A stretch of DNA of 64,000 bases from Nitrospinaceae bacterium. Its GTDB lineage: Bacteria; Nitrospinota_A; UBA7883; JAJDBK01. Below, piece after piece: positions 9,044 through 18,282 of this stretch (positions are counted from its first letter, which is position 1; the number at the start of each line of letters is the position of its first letter). The translations under genes and the position numbers were made by a program. Under the pieces are notes generated by a model, which worked only from the letters and a program-made list of their open reading frames with translations, was not told the origin of the DNA and did no database searches. The stretch covers positions 1-64,000 of the forward strand of contig JAJDBK010000017.1 in NCBI GenBank assembly GCA_029261405.1, given 5' to 3'.

Positions 9044-9415
9044 TTGGCTGACAATCTGCTGAAACTTGCGGGAAGAATCCTGGTGGCAACTCTTTTCGCG
9101 TGGACATTCTACGACCATGCGACCCATTTTTCCACTGTCCTGCCAAAAATAGAGTCGCTAAAATTACCATTCCCCGGAGTGTTATACGCGATCTCACTCG
9201 TGGCCCTTGGCATAGGATCAATCGGCCTGGCTCTCGGATACAGGACAAAAAACGCCGCCACAATACTGATCGTCTGGCTTGCGGTGGTCACCTACTTCTT
9301 CCATTTCGACCCTTCAAGCAGAGCCCAGACATTCGTTCTCCTGAAAAACGGCGCCATCATGGGCTCCCTGCTCTACATAATAACAAGCGGCCCAGGCTCC
9401 TACTCCCTGAAATAG
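9044..9415 (+). CDS. Small DoxX-like integral membrane protein
   Basis: A 123-residue protein with about four hydrophobic segments. The helix-1 GRILVATLF segment and the spacing of helices resemble the DoxX family. The start is a TTG preceded by GGAG 7 bases upstream. It is divergent from the nuclease and convergent with uvrC. No biochemical role can be assigned; DoxX relatives are linked to redox membrane proteins in some bacteria. Confidence 0.6.
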   Translation: MADNLLKLAGRILVATLFAWTFYDHATHFSTVLPKIESLKLPFPGVLYAISLVALGIGSIGLALGYRTKNAATILIVWLAVVTYFFHFDPSSRAQTFVLLKNGAIMGSLLYIITSGPGSYSLK

Positions 9416-9473
9416 CCGGGCCAGCCTTCAACTTGCCTGGATTTTGACTCTCCATGATTTGAGGGCCAGTGTT

Positions 9474-11300
9474 TCAGGCGTTATCGTGAATTTTTCTCGC
9501 CACATCCTCGGAGACTGCGAGGGTTTCGGCTATCTCTGATACAGTCGCTGAGCGCACACCTGTCACCGAGCCGAATCGGGTAAGAAGAGCTTTCTTTCGT
9601 TTCGGGCCGACACCCGGTATAGCGTCGAGCGACGAGCGGGTCATCGCTTTGTCCCGCAACTTCTTATGATAATCGATGGCGAACCGGTGCGCTTCGTCCC
9701 GAACCCTCAGCAGTAAAAACCTGCCGGGTGAGGTTGGCGGGAATTCCACCACCTCCCCGTTAAGAGCCGAAATGATCTGGTCGGTCTCCAGGTTTTCCCG
9801 ATCTTTTCCCTTGGCGATACCAACAACGTGGGGCGGATCGATTCCAAGCTCACCGAACCGTTTCATCACTGCGCTTATCTGCCCTTTACCCCCATCAATT
9901 ATCATCAGATCGGGAAAATCTTTCCCTTCTCGTTCGAGTTTTGTGAACCTGCGTTCTATGACTTCCGCCATGGAGCGGTAGTCGTCCGGGCCGATCACTG
10001 TCCTGATCCTGTATTTGCGGTAACCGCTTTTATCAGGGATACCATCTGTAAAAGTCACCACCGACCCGACAGTCGATACACCGGCGCTGTTGGAAATGTC
10101 GTAAGCCTCGATCACTTTCGGCGCCTCGTCCATATGGAGCCGCCCCCTGATCTCTTCTAGCGCCCCCTCACGGCTGTCGGCGGAGTTGGTTATCACGTTA
10201 AGCTGTAGTTGAGCGTTCCTCTCCGCCATGTCGAGCAGTTTGCGTTTGTCACCCTTTACCGGCACGACGATTTTCACCTTAAAACCCCGTTTCGCCGAAA
10301 GCCGGTTTTCGAGCAGGTCGTTTCGCTCAGGGATATCGTTGACCACTATGACGGGGGGTATCTCCATCGATCCTGTGTAGAACTGCCGGATAAACGCGCC
10401 CAAAGCCTCGGACCTGTCGAGTCGGTCGAGTTGGTCGAACAGAAAATGCCGTTCCCCTCGCACCTTACCGCCCCGTACCTGAAAAATCTTGATGATCGAC
10501 TCTCCTTCCGATTCCACCGACGCTATGACATCCTCGTCCGCCAGAGAGCCACGGTTGATGGTCTGGCGTTCCAGCAGATTTTTTACCGACTCCATCTGGT
10601 CCCGGTAACGCCCGGCCCGCTCGAACATTTCGTCCGCCGACGCTTTCCACATCAGCTCTTCGAGACTTTTAATAAGCATGTCGCTCTGCCCCTTGAGGAA
10701 AAGCGTCACCTGCTCCACCACCGCCATATATTCATCAGGCGTGACTTTACCCGCGCAAGGAGCGAGACATCGCCCCATCTGGTGGTTCAGGCAGGGTCGG
10801 CGCGGAGGTTTGCGATCAAGGTCGTCACGGCTTTGACGAAGTGGGAAAATCTTGTGGATCAGGCGCATGGTTGACCGGACCGTTTTTACCGCAACGTATG
10901 GCCCGAAATATGCGCTACCATCCTTGATGACCTTCCGCACCAGCAGGAGGCGCGGATATTTCTCTTTCAACGTGATTTTCAGATACGGATAATTCTTGTC
11001 GTCTTTAAGGAGCACGTTGTAGCCCGGTTGCTCCTCCTTTATCAGGTTGTCCTCCAGCAGTAACGCTTCCATCTCAGATGCTGTGACGATGATATCTATC
11101 CGTGCGACCTTCATAACCATCAGCGCGATCCGTGGCGAATGCCCGGCGGATTGGTGGAAATAGGAGCGAACCCGGCTCTTGAGCGATTTTGCTTTCCCTA
11201 TGTAGAGGATTTTCCCGGCGGTGTCTTTCATCTTGTAGACACCGGGAGAATCGGGGAGGTTCGCCAAGGTTTCTTTAAGGTGATTATAAGGTTCGGTCAT
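9474..11300 (-). CDS. uvrC: Excinuclease ABC subunit C
   Basis: Makes the dual incisions in nucleotide excision repair with UvrAB. The N-terminal GIY-YIG nuclease reads GVYKMKD and ILYIGKAKSLKSRV (about residues 18-45). The UVR domain lies near residues 200-240, the RNase H-like 3'-nick endonuclease domain with DGGKGQ near residue 470, and a C-terminal helix-hairpin-helix pair has IPGVGPKRKKALL. At 608 residues it has family length. It is monocistronic. Confidence 0.97.
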   Translation of the reverse strand: MTEPYNHLKETLANLPDSPGVYKMKDTAGKILYIGKAKSLKSRVRSYFHQSAGHSPRIALMVMKVARIDIIVTASEMEALLLEDNLIKEEQPGYNVLLKDDKNYPYLKITLKEKYPRLLLVRKVIKDGSAYFGPYVAVKTVRSTMRLIHKIFPLRQSRDDLDRKPPRRPCLNHQMGRCLAPCAGKVTPDEYMAVVEQVTLFLKGQSDMLIKSLEELMWKASADEMFERAGRYRDQMESVKNLLERQTINRGSLADEDVIASVESEGESIIKIFQVRGGKVRGERHFLFDQLDRLDRSEALGAFIRQFYTGSMEIPPVIVVNDIPERNDLLENRLSAKRGFKVKIVVPVKGDKRKLLDMAERNAQLQLNVITNSADSREGALEEIRGRLHMDEAPKVIEAYDISNSAGVSTVGSVVTFTDGIPDKSGYRKYRIRTVIGPDDYRSMAEVIERRFTKLEREGKDFPDLMIIDGGKGQISAVMKRFGELGIDPPHVVGIAKGKDRENLETDQIISALNGEVVEFPPTSPGRFLLLRVRDEAHRFAIDYHKKLRDKAMTRSSLDAIPGVGPKRKKALLTRFGSVTGVRSATVSEIAETLAVSEDVARKIHDNA

Positions 11301-11485
11301 GTTTTCGATTATATCGCGGTAGACATATTCAGGTTGGCTACAATAATGGCGGTTTTATCTTCAATTAATGTAGGTGATTCGATGGGTTTGCGGGGTGTGT
11401 TTTGTAGCGCCAGCATTTTCAATGCGTTACCGGCAAGTCGACAGTGGCGCCGTAATTGCTCCTTATAGTGGCAGGAGCAAGCGAT

Positions 11486-11740
11486 ATGGAAATTATAAGC
11501 ATTCCGGTAACCGCAATTCTCTCAATAGTTTTGGCCTGCGGAGTTGTTGTTTTCGCTATTAGCGAACCTGAGTTTCTGGAACCGAGAATTTTTCCCGATC
11601 CGGTGAAAGGACCCGGCGGAGTCGTGATGAACAAACATCATACTGTAGATAAAATAAAAAAAAGGGTAACCGGGGCGATAAAAAAGTCTGCAAAAAATAA
11701 ACCCCTGGATAGGGAGAGGGATATGAGGTGGCGTAGCTAG
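11486..11740 (+). CDS. Small single-span membrane protein, unknown
   Basis: An 84-residue protein: one N-terminal transmembrane helix (about residues 4-23), then a basic cytoplasmic tail rich in Lys and Arg. AGGAG stands 8 bases before the ATG. It is not recognised. It is followed by a strong hairpin terminator and then aclB, so it is probably its own transcription unit. Confidence 0.5.
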   Translation: MEIISIPVTAILSIVLACGVVVFAISEPEFLEPRIFPDPVKGPGGVVMNKHHTVDKIKKRVTGAIKKSAKNKPLDRERDMRWRS

Positions 11741-11780
11741 TGGTGGCTGGTTTCGGCTTGTAACTCTCCTCTTTCATTGC

Positions 11781-11826
11781 AAACCCCGGAGCGGCGGACC
11801 CCTCCCTCCCGCCGCTCCGGAGGTTT
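11781..11826 (+). terminator. Strong hairpin, probable terminator upstream of aclB
   Basis: CCGGAGCGGC and GCCGCTCCGG form a 10-bp perfect stem, extended by AAACC and GGTTT with one bulge, around a pyrimidine-rich loop. It is followed by a weakly T-rich stretch and separates the small membrane protein gene from the aclB promoter. Confidence 0.6.
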
Positions 11827-11884
11827 GCTCCCCTCTTTATAATTCAACTGGCCTACTTATCTCTGGAATTATTCCAAACCGCTG

Positions 11885-11913
11885 TTGACTTAAAGGAGCC
11901 ATTCTGATACCTT
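11885..11913 (+). promoter_or_regulatory. Promoter of aclBA
   Basis: TTGACT (11885-11890) and TACCTT (11908-11913) lie 17 bases apart. The leader of about 70 nt ends in a strong GAGGAGG ribosome site 7 bases before the aclB ATG. Confidence 0.6.
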
Positions 11914-11988
11914 GCTCCCCTTTCGTACCACGTCTTACATAATGATCCTGATAATTATCCTGTTACGCCAAACTGAGGAGGTCGCCCA

Positions 11989-13194
11989 ATGGGCAAGGTA
12001 CTAGAAGGCCCTGGAATGGAGCTTTTTAACAAATGGGGCATTTATACGCCTCGTCATTTTGTTATTTCCACAACTGACCAGTTCGAATCGCTGTTGCAAT
12101 CGAATGTCTGGATGCGGGAATCCAAGCTTGTAGTCAAAGCCCACGAGGCTTTGGGATCTCGAATGAAGCTCGGGCTTGTAAAGATCAACCTGGACGCCGA
12201 TGGCGCCAAAAAAGCGGCTGACGAGATTCTCGGAAGAGATATCGACGGTCTGATTATCTCCCAGGTAATCATTTCGGAAATGATCGTTCACGAGGAGGAG
12301 TTTTATCTCGCAGTAACCTCCACCCGTGAAGGCGCCGAGATCCTGATGGCCAAATTCGGCGGTATCGAAGTGGAAGAGAACTGGGAGCAGGTAAAACGAA
12401 CATTCGTTGAAGTCGGCGATAAACCGACCGATGAACAACTCGAAGAGTGCGCCAAATCAGCCGGGTTTGGTGGTGAGCTTGTAGAGAAGATGAGAAAATT
12501 CTCTCACCGTCTATTTGAAGCTTACGATAACGAGGATGGTTCCTATATGGAGATCAACCCGTTGATTGTCAACCCAGCCGATGGCAAGCTGTGCGCCCTC
12601 GACGCGGTTATCCTGCTCGATAACGACGCGCGATACAGACATCCCGACTGGAATTTTTCGTTTGCGTCTGAGTTCGGTCGCGCATATACCGAAGATGAGA
12701 AGGCGATCATGGAGATCGACTCCAGGGTCAAAGGCTCTGTTAAACTCATAGAGATACCGGGTGGCAAGGTTGCTCTCCTTCCGGCGGGCGGCGGCGCTTC
12801 GGTCTTCTACTCCGACGCGGTGATAAACCTCGGCGGAACCATCGCCAACTATTCCGAATATTCGGGTGATCCTCCCGCTTGGGCCGTGGAGGCGCTTACC
12901 GACAAGGTCTGCTCCCTGCCCGGAATCGAACATATCATCGTAGGTGGCGCTATAGCCAACTTTACCGATGTCAAAGCCACCTTCACCGGCATCATCGCCG
13001 GTTTCCGGAAAGCCAAGGAAGAGGGGAAACTCGACAACGTAAAGATCTGGGTACGCCGTGGCGGTCCGAACGAAGCGGTCGGCCTGGAGTCGATGAGAAA
13101 ACTTGCGGAGGAGGGGTTTGATATTCACGTTTACGACCGTTACACACCCCTTACCGACATAGCCAGATTCGCTCTTAAAGGGGAGGATAACTAA
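11989..13194 (+). CDS. aclB: ATP-citrate lyase, small (beta) subunit
   Basis: Part of the enzyme that splits citrate to acetyl-CoA and oxaloacetate using ATP and CoA, the diagnostic step of the reductive TCA cycle. At 401 residues it fits the small subunit. The N-terminal ATP-grasp region (about residues 1-240) has MEINPLIVN, as in succinyl-CoA synthetase beta chains. A C-terminal ligase-like domain contains GGAIANFTDV. It is separated from aclA by three bases and translated from a strong ribosome site. The subunit order aclB-aclA matches that in Chlorobium-type operons. Confidence 0.93.
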   Translation: MGKVLEGPGMELFNKWGIYTPRHFVISTTDQFESLLQSNVWMRESKLVVKAHEALGSRMKLGLVKINLDADGAKKAADEILGRDIDGLIISQVIISEMIVHEEEFYLAVTSTREGAEILMAKFGGIEVEENWEQVKRTFVEVGDKPTDEQLEECAKSAGFGGELVEKMRKFSHRLFEAYDNEDGSYMEINPLIVNPADGKLCALDAVILLDNDARYRHPDWNFSFASEFGRAYTEDEKAIMEIDSRVKGSVKLIEIPGGKVALLPAGGGASVFYSDAVINLGGTIANYSEYSGDPPAWAVEALTDKVCSLPGIEHIIVGGAIANFTDVKATFTGIIAGFRKAKEEGKLDNVKIWVRRGGPNEAVGLESMRKLAEEGFDIHVYDRYTPLTDIARFALKGEDN

Positions 13195-13197
13195 CCG

Positions 13198-15027
13198 ATG
13201 AGTATCGTTTGCGATGAAAATTCAAAAGTAGTGATAATGGGCGGCGTCGCTGGTGTCAGCGCGGCTATGCGAATGGCCGAGTTTTCATATCTGTGCAAGC
13301 TCCCTTTTTCCGTAACATCTTTTGTCTACCCCCCCGATGCGGGCAAGACAGCCGAGATCCAGTACGGCTCCCAGTTTCTTTCCATTCCGATATATAAATC
13401 GGTGGGAGAAGCGACTGCGAACCATCCGGAGACAAATACCGCCCTCGTATATATTGGCGCCAACCGCGCCTACAAGGGATGTATGGAAGCTCTGGAAAAT
13501 GAGAAGATACAGTTTGTATCGATGATTACAGAAGGCGTACCGGAGAAGGACGCCAAACTGCTTATCAAAAACTCAAAGAAGCTCGGAAAGCTCTTGAACG
13601 GCCCCTCTTCCATCGGTGTTCTCTCCGCTGGTAAATGTCGGCTCGGAGTTATCGGTGGTGAGTATAACAACCTGAAACTTTCCAAGCTCTTCAGGCCCGG
13701 ATCGTTTGGTGTCATCACAAAGTCGGGTGGTCTTTCAAATGAGATCATGTGGCTTGTATCGCAGTTCGCCGACGGGGTAACCACCACCATCGGTGTGGGC
13801 GGGGATACATATCCCGTAACCGATTTCACGACCTACCTCGATCTTTTCGAGAAGGATTCCGATACCAAAGCCGTCATCATCGTCGGCGAGATGGGTGGTA
13901 ACCTGGAAGAGGAAGCCGCCACCTGGTATGAGGAGAAACCTCGCAGAATCAAACTGATCGGCATGGTCTCCGGTTTCTGTCAGGAGACTTTGCCGAAGGG
14001 CATGAAGTTCGGTCACGCTGGCGCCAAAGAGGGCAAACATGGAGAAGGCTCCGCGAGAGCCAAGACCGAACGCCTCAGAGGCGCTGGCGCCATTGTCCCC
14101 GATACATTCGGCGACCTCGGCCCGACCATCAAACAGGTTTACGAAGACCTGAAAGCTACGGGACAGGCAAAAGAGATCAAGGATCTTCCTTTCTCCGAGC
14201 TACCCGATCTGCCGAGGAAGGTCGAAGAGGTTATCAAAGCCGGGGATGTCATGGTACAGCCCCTCTTCAAATCGACCATTACCGATGACCGTGGGGAGGA
14301 GCCGCTCTATTGTGGTTATCCAGCTTCCGAACTCATCAGTAAAGGGTACGATATTCCGCATGTTCTTGGGCTGTTGTGGAATAAAAAACTCCCCAACGAC
14401 AAGGAAGCGGAGATCATTAAACGTATCCTGATGTTAGCCGCCGACCACGGTCCATGCGTATCGGGAGCCCTCGGCACAATCATGGCCGCCTGCGCCGGAA
14501 TCGGCATGTCGCAATCTGTCGCCGCCGGGCTTATCATGATCGGACCCAGATTCGGCGGAGCGGTTACCGACGCGTCGAAATATTTCAACTACGGACTGGT
14601 CCACTACCCGAACGATATCCCCGGTTTTCTTACGCACATGAAGAAAAACGTTGGACCCGTTCCCGGAATCGGACACAGGGTCAAATCGCTCAAGAACCCC
14701 GATAAACGGGTTCAGGAGCTGATAAGAAGTGTTAAAGAACTTGGGCTTCGCTCCCCGCATCTCGATTACGCTCTGGCGGTCGAGGCTGTGACCACCGGTA
14801 AGAAGGATAACCTTATCCTTAACGTCGATGGGTGTATGGCGTGTGTCCTCACCGATCTCGGATTCCCGCATCAGTCGCTGAACGGTTTCTTCGTTCTGGC
14901 CCGGACAATGGGAATGATCGGACACTGGATCGACCAGAAACGTGAAGGCGGACGACTTATCAGGCTCTATAACTACCTGGTTAACTTCGCCGTCACACCG
15001 CGCAGAGAAGTTCCAGACCGAAAATAG
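13198..15027 (+). CDS. aclA: ATP-citrate lyase, large (alpha) subunit
   Basis: Catalytic large subunit (609 residues). The N-terminal CoA-binding, succinyl-CoA-ligase-like part (about residues 1-330) carries the phospho-histidine loop GHAGAKEGKHGEG near residue 280. The C-terminal citrate-synthase-like part (about residues 370-609) contains DHGPCVSGALG and the segment around IGHRVKSLKNPD. With AclB it forms acetyl-CoA for reductive-cycle CO2 fixation. A hairpin follows the stop codon. No other reductive TCA genes are in the window. Confidence 0.93.
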   Translation: MSIVCDENSKVVIMGGVAGVSAAMRMAEFSYLCKLPFSVTSFVYPPDAGKTAEIQYGSQFLSIPIYKSVGEATANHPETNTALVYIGANRAYKGCMEALENEKIQFVSMITEGVPEKDAKLLIKNSKKLGKLLNGPSSIGVLSAGKCRLGVIGGEYNNLKLSKLFRPGSFGVITKSGGLSNEIMWLVSQFADGVTTTIGVGGDTYPVTDFTTYLDLFEKDSDTKAVIIVGEMGGNLEEEAATWYEEKPRRIKLIGMVSGFCQETLPKGMKFGHAGAKEGKHGEGSARAKTERLRGAGAIVPDTFGDLGPTIKQVYEDLKATGQAKEIKDLPFSELPDLPRKVEEVIKAGDVMVQPLFKSTITDDRGEEPLYCGYPASELISKGYDIPHVLGLLWNKKLPNDKEAEIIKRILMLAADHGPCVSGALGTIMAACAGIGMSQSVAAGLIMIGPRFGGAVTDASKYFNYGLVHYPNDIPGFLTHMKKNVGPVPGIGHRVKSLKNPDKRVQELIRSVKELGLRSPHLDYALAVEAVTTGKKDNLILNVDGCMACVLTDLGFPHQSLNGFFVLARTMGMIGHWIDQKREGGRLIRLYNYLVNFAVTPRREVPDRK

Positions 15028-15046
15028 TTTTTTTTCTGAGATTTTA

Positions 15047-15083
15047 TAGGTCCCGGTGTTGACAAAATAGATACCGGGACCTA
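15047..15083 (+). terminator. Hairpin downstream of aclA
   Basis: TAGGTCCCGGT and ACCGGGACCTA form an 11-bp perfect stem, 20 bases after the aclA stop codon. A run of eight T residues lies before the stem rather than after it, so this may be an RNA-stabilising 3' stem or a weak terminator. Confidence 0.55.
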
Positions 15084-15407
15084 ACTTAGAGTCGTTAGAT
15101 CGTTTCCTCCTTGCGGAAAACCGGGACGTTACGGACTGGCGTTGATGGTCAGGCCCAGGTTTGGGCGCTTTCGAAATGAAAGAATAGACAGCATCCACGC
15201 CAAGTGCGGAGCGTCCCGTTTTTTGTGGGTGCGTGGTACCCTCCAAAGCATAAACTCCCTGCCACTTTCGCTGTCGCTGGGAACCGTGGGTCTGTTTACG
15301 GTCACTCCGGAGAGTGGCTACGCCACTTGCCTCCGGGTCCATTCCTTGCGATTAAGAAATCTCATCTCTGATACGGTTTATTTCCCCTCTTTTGCTATAC
15401 TGCCGGT
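15084..15407. other. Intergenic stretch without a recognised gene
   Basis: About 320 bases between the aclA hairpin and the broken pentapeptide-repeat gene. Open frames on either strand lack ribosome sites and recognisable motifs. Nothing supported is seen. Confidence 0.5.
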
Positions 15408-15766
15408 ATGGCGAAAATCAAATTCTCGGACTGGGAAGTAGTCGAACCGGCGGACGGCGTTTTCAGGCCAGCCGATTTCGCCAACAGAACGATTACACTC
15501 ACCGACTGCCAAAACGCCATATTCGACTGCCCGCCGATTTTAGCGGTGCGCTATTCCTTGGTAATGTAGATTTCTCCGGCGCATGGTTCAAGAACGGAGT
15601 GACGTTTGAAGACGCAAAATTCGGCAGTGAACACCAAACGAAATTCGGGGATCAAGAAATCAGATTTTATAAAGAAGATGGAAAAATGTACATCTTCAAT
15701 CAAAATTATGGCATTTCTGAGAGCTTTTCAGCAAACTGCCAAATATATGACGCATATAATGTATAG
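15408..15766 (+). pseudogene. Frameshifted pentapeptide-repeat protein gene
   Basis: The ATG at 15408 opens a frame starting MAKIKFSDWEVVEPADG and reading to about 15530. The coherent sequence then continues one frame over as ADFSGALFLGNVDFSGAWF and FEDAKF, characteristic A(D/N)FxxA-type pentapeptide repeats. The first frame stops shortly after, at 15567. A single-base indel near 15530 therefore splits a small pentapeptide-repeat protein. The remainder is too short for a confident function. Confidence 0.6.
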
Positions 15767-15806
15767 TAAACAACATATGGGCATTATAAACACGATACGT
15801 CATTAA

Positions 15807-17225
15807 ATGAATATAACATCAGGCGAAATCGCCACCGCCCTGACAGGAATCAGGGAGGCTATTCTTTATTCCTTTCTGCATAAGGTAGAAGCGGTATATG
15901 GTGAAACCTGGGTTTTTCTTTTTCGCAAAGGTAAAGAAAAACAGAGACTGCTAATCTCACTTACTCCGCTAAACAGTCGGGTTCACCTCCTCTCATCACC
16001 TGTGGAAAAAACTTCCACACTCGAAGGTTTCGGCAAGTTATTGAAAAAAACCTTGACTCGTTCTTACCTTACCGCCGTGGAGCAGGTGAATAACGACCGG
16101 GCGCTGAAACTTACCCTCGAAACCGATTCGGGTGTCAGATATCTGGTGGCGGAGATCATGGGTACCCGTAGCAACGCTTATCTGCTGGATGCGGACGGCA
16201 AGGTTCTGGCTCTGGCGCTGAACAGGAAAACCGCCAACACACCCGGAAACCTCTACGCTCCACCAAAGCTCCGGGAGAGCGGTGATGTCGCAACCCATGA
16301 AGAAAATCCCGATTTTAATCTGGAGCTTGAAAAACGATACGGGATCACAGCCACCGAAGAGATCCTGCAAAGGGCCAAATCGTCGATTGTGTCAACGTAC
16401 CGGGGTGAGTTAAAGAAGCTGAAAAAGAGACTGAAATCGTTGCAGGCCAAACGAGATGAACTTGCCCGCCAAAAAGATGACAAGCGGCTGGCTGAAATCC
16501 TTCAGGCCGGTTACCAGAAAATCGAAAAAGGGACAAAACTTGTCACGCTCGACGACTATTTCAGACCCGGCGGCGGCAAGATAGATATAAAACTGGACCC
16601 GAAACTCAACCCGTCGGAGAACGTGGCCCTCTATTACAAACGGTTTCGCCGGTACGAAAAAGGCCTGCCACGAATTGAAGAAGAACGTCTAAGACTCGAA
16701 AGCCGATCCGCTGAACTTTCCACCCTCGTCAAGAGAGTGGAGTCGGCGAAAAATATCGAAGATCTGTCAAAGTGGCTTGAGGAGAAAAAAACGGACGCTC
16801 CAAAAAAATCGACTGCGGAGAAAAAACGGGCTAGTCAGGAATCGAGCCTTGGACGAAAATTCATCTCTTCGGAGGGTTATACGATATTTGTAGGAAGAAA
16901 CGATAGAGAGAACGACGAACTTACGCGGGTCGCAAACGGGAGAGACTTGTGGCTCCACGCCCGCGATTATCCCGGCAGTCATGTGCTGGTACGTCTGCCA
17001 AAAAAGATCGAACTTCCCCGGAAGACCCTCATGGAAGCGGGAATGCTGGCCTTGAAATATTCAAAAGCGGTAAAGGCGGGCAAAGGTGAGGTGACTTACG
17101 CTTACGCCAAAAATGTGCGTAAACCGAAAGGTTTTGCGCCGGGTAAGGTTTTGGTCAGCCAGGACAAATTCCTGCTCGCCCGGATCGACCAGAAAGTGGT
17201 GGACGCCATGAAAGAGAGGAGTTAA
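15807..17225 (+). CDS. rqcH: NFACT/RqcH-type ribosome quality control protein
   Basis: Bacterial Rqc2 homologue expected to bind stalled 50S subunits and direct C-terminal alanine tailing. An NFACT-N domain covers about residues 1-180. A long charged coiled coil follows (about residues 190-340, with KKLKKRLKSLQAKRDEL). The NFACT-R domain (about 350-470) contains LWLHARDYPGSHVLVR. At 472 residues it is shorter than the Firmicutes proteins of about 570, with a reduced middle. It is often annotated as fibronectin-binding protein. Its stop overlaps the galU stop on the other strand. Confidence 0.9.
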   Translation: MNITSGEIATALTGIREAILYSFLHKVEAVYGETWVFLFRKGKEKQRLLISLTPLNSRVHLLSSPVEKTSTLEGFGKLLKKTLTRSYLTAVEQVNNDRALKLTLETDSGVRYLVAEIMGTRSNAYLLDADGKVLALALNRKTANTPGNLYAPPKLRESGDVATHEENPDFNLELEKRYGITATEEILQRAKSSIVSTYRGELKKLKKRLKSLQAKRDELARQKDDKRLAEILQAGYQKIEKGTKLVTLDDYFRPGGGKIDIKLDPKLNPSENVALYYKRFRRYEKGLPRIEEERLRLESRSAELSTLVKRVESAKNIEDLSKWLEEKKTDAPKKSTAEKKRASQESSLGRKFISSEGYTIFVGRNDRENDELTRVANGRDLWLHARDYPGSHVLVRLPKKIELPRKTLMEAGMLALKYSKAVKAGKGEVTYAYAKNVRKPKGFAPGKVLVSQDKFLLARIDQKVVDAMKERS

Positions 17226-18088
17226 AGGGGCAGGTTTTTCAAATACTCACGGAACGGTCCGCCGAGTTCCTTGCTTCTCAAGGCGTATTCGACGGTCGCC
17301 TGTAAAAATCCGAGTTTATCACCCGCGTCGTAACGGGTTCCGGTGAACTGGCAGGCGTAGATAGCGCCATCGGCGAGCATAGCGTCAAGGGCGGTGGTGA
17401 GCTGGATTTCACCCCTGCCATCTGGCGCTGTGGCCTCTATATAATCGAATACCTCAGGTGTGAGGATATACCTGCCGATGATGGCGAGGTCTGATGGCGC
17501 TTTTTCTCTGGGCGGTTTCTCCACCATGCTCAATATCTGGTAGACTCGATCACCAGCAGGTTTTGGCTCAATCACACCATACGCTGAAACGTTCTCCATC
17601 GGGACTTTCTGTACCGCGATAACCGGAGCGTTTTTCTCGTCGTAAACTTTTATAAGTTGCCCGATAGCCGGATTGTTCTCCGAATGTATGATGTCATCCC
17701 CGAGGATTACCGCGAACGGCTCGTCTCCTATAACATCGCGCGCTTTGAGGATGGCGTGGCCAAGACCCTTCGGCTCTTTCTGTCTTACATAACAGATCTC
17801 GCACATATCGGATATGCGCCGAACCATTTCGAGCCGTTTATAATCTTTTTTCCCCTCCAGCAACAGTTCAAGCTCCACAGACTTGTCGAAATGATCTTCG
17901 ATGGCGTTTTTCGCCCTGCCGGTAATCATGATAATCTGTTCTATGCCCGCCTCGATAGCCTCCTCAACCACATACTGAATCAATGGTTTATCCACAAGGG
18001 GAAGGGTTTCTTTGGGGCACGATTTCGTGGCTGGCAAAAACCGGGTCCCAAGTCCGGCTACAGGAAAGACCGCTTTACGTATTTTCAT
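17222..18088 (-). CDS. galU: UTP-glucose-1-phosphate uridylyltransferase
   Basis: Makes UDP-glucose for envelope polysaccharides. The nucleotidyltransferase signature GLGTRFLPATKSCPKE lies at residues 12-27. VEKP and the sugar-binding segment GRGEIQLTTAL follow. At 288 residues it has normal length. The 3' ends of galU and rqcH overlap by four bases in convergent orientation. Confidence 0.95.
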   Translation of the reverse strand: MKIRKAVFPVAGLGTRFLPATKSCPKETLPLVDKPLIQYVVEEAIEAGIEQIIMITGRAKNAIEDHFDKSVELELLLEGKKDYKRLEMVRRISDMCEICYVRQKEPKGLGHAILKARDVIGDEPFAVILGDDIIHSENNPAIGQLIKVYDEKNAPVIAVQKVPMENVSAYGVIEPKPAGDRVYQILSMVEKPPREKAPSDLAIIGRYILTPEVFDYIEATAPDGRGEIQLTTALDAMLADGAIYACQFTGTRYDAGDKLGFLQATVEYALRSKELGGPFREYLKNLPL

Positions 18089-18159
18089 TTCATGTTATGA
18101 AGATTTGCTGGTTGAAAGGAAAGTACAATACAAGAGAGGGAAAGTCAATGAGTTGTGGT

Positions 18160-18270
18160 TTAGAACCGGGGAAGTGATTTGATCTTGTGACCCAGAGCCC
18201 GTTTACACGACAAAACCAGAAAGAGTGTGGCGATAACCGATAGTTTAACGATTTTTTCGATTATCTTCAT
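18160..18270 (-). CDS. Very small lipoprotein-like or membrane peptide
   Basis: A 36-residue frame reading MKIIEKIVKLSVIATLF then LVLSCKRALG. A basic N-terminus, a hydrophobic core and an LVLSC lipobox-like end would leave a short mature peptide. A GAGG ribosome site stands about 6 bases before the ATG. It starts 12 bases after the FlgM-like gene on the same strand, so the two could be co-transcribed. The function is unknown and so short a gene needs confirmation. Confidence 0.4.
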   Translation of the reverse strand: MKIIEKIVKLSVIATLFLVLSCKRALGHKIKSLPRF

Positions 18271-18282
18271 GATAACCTCAGC

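Noticed and set aside
10209-10874. 221-residue plus-strand frame within uvrC
   Set aside because: Antisense to conserved UvrC domains and without coding signs of its own.
14434-15342. 302-residue minus-strand frame over the end of aclA and the following gap
   Set aside because: Most of it is antisense to the conserved AclA C-terminus; no ribosome site and no family features.
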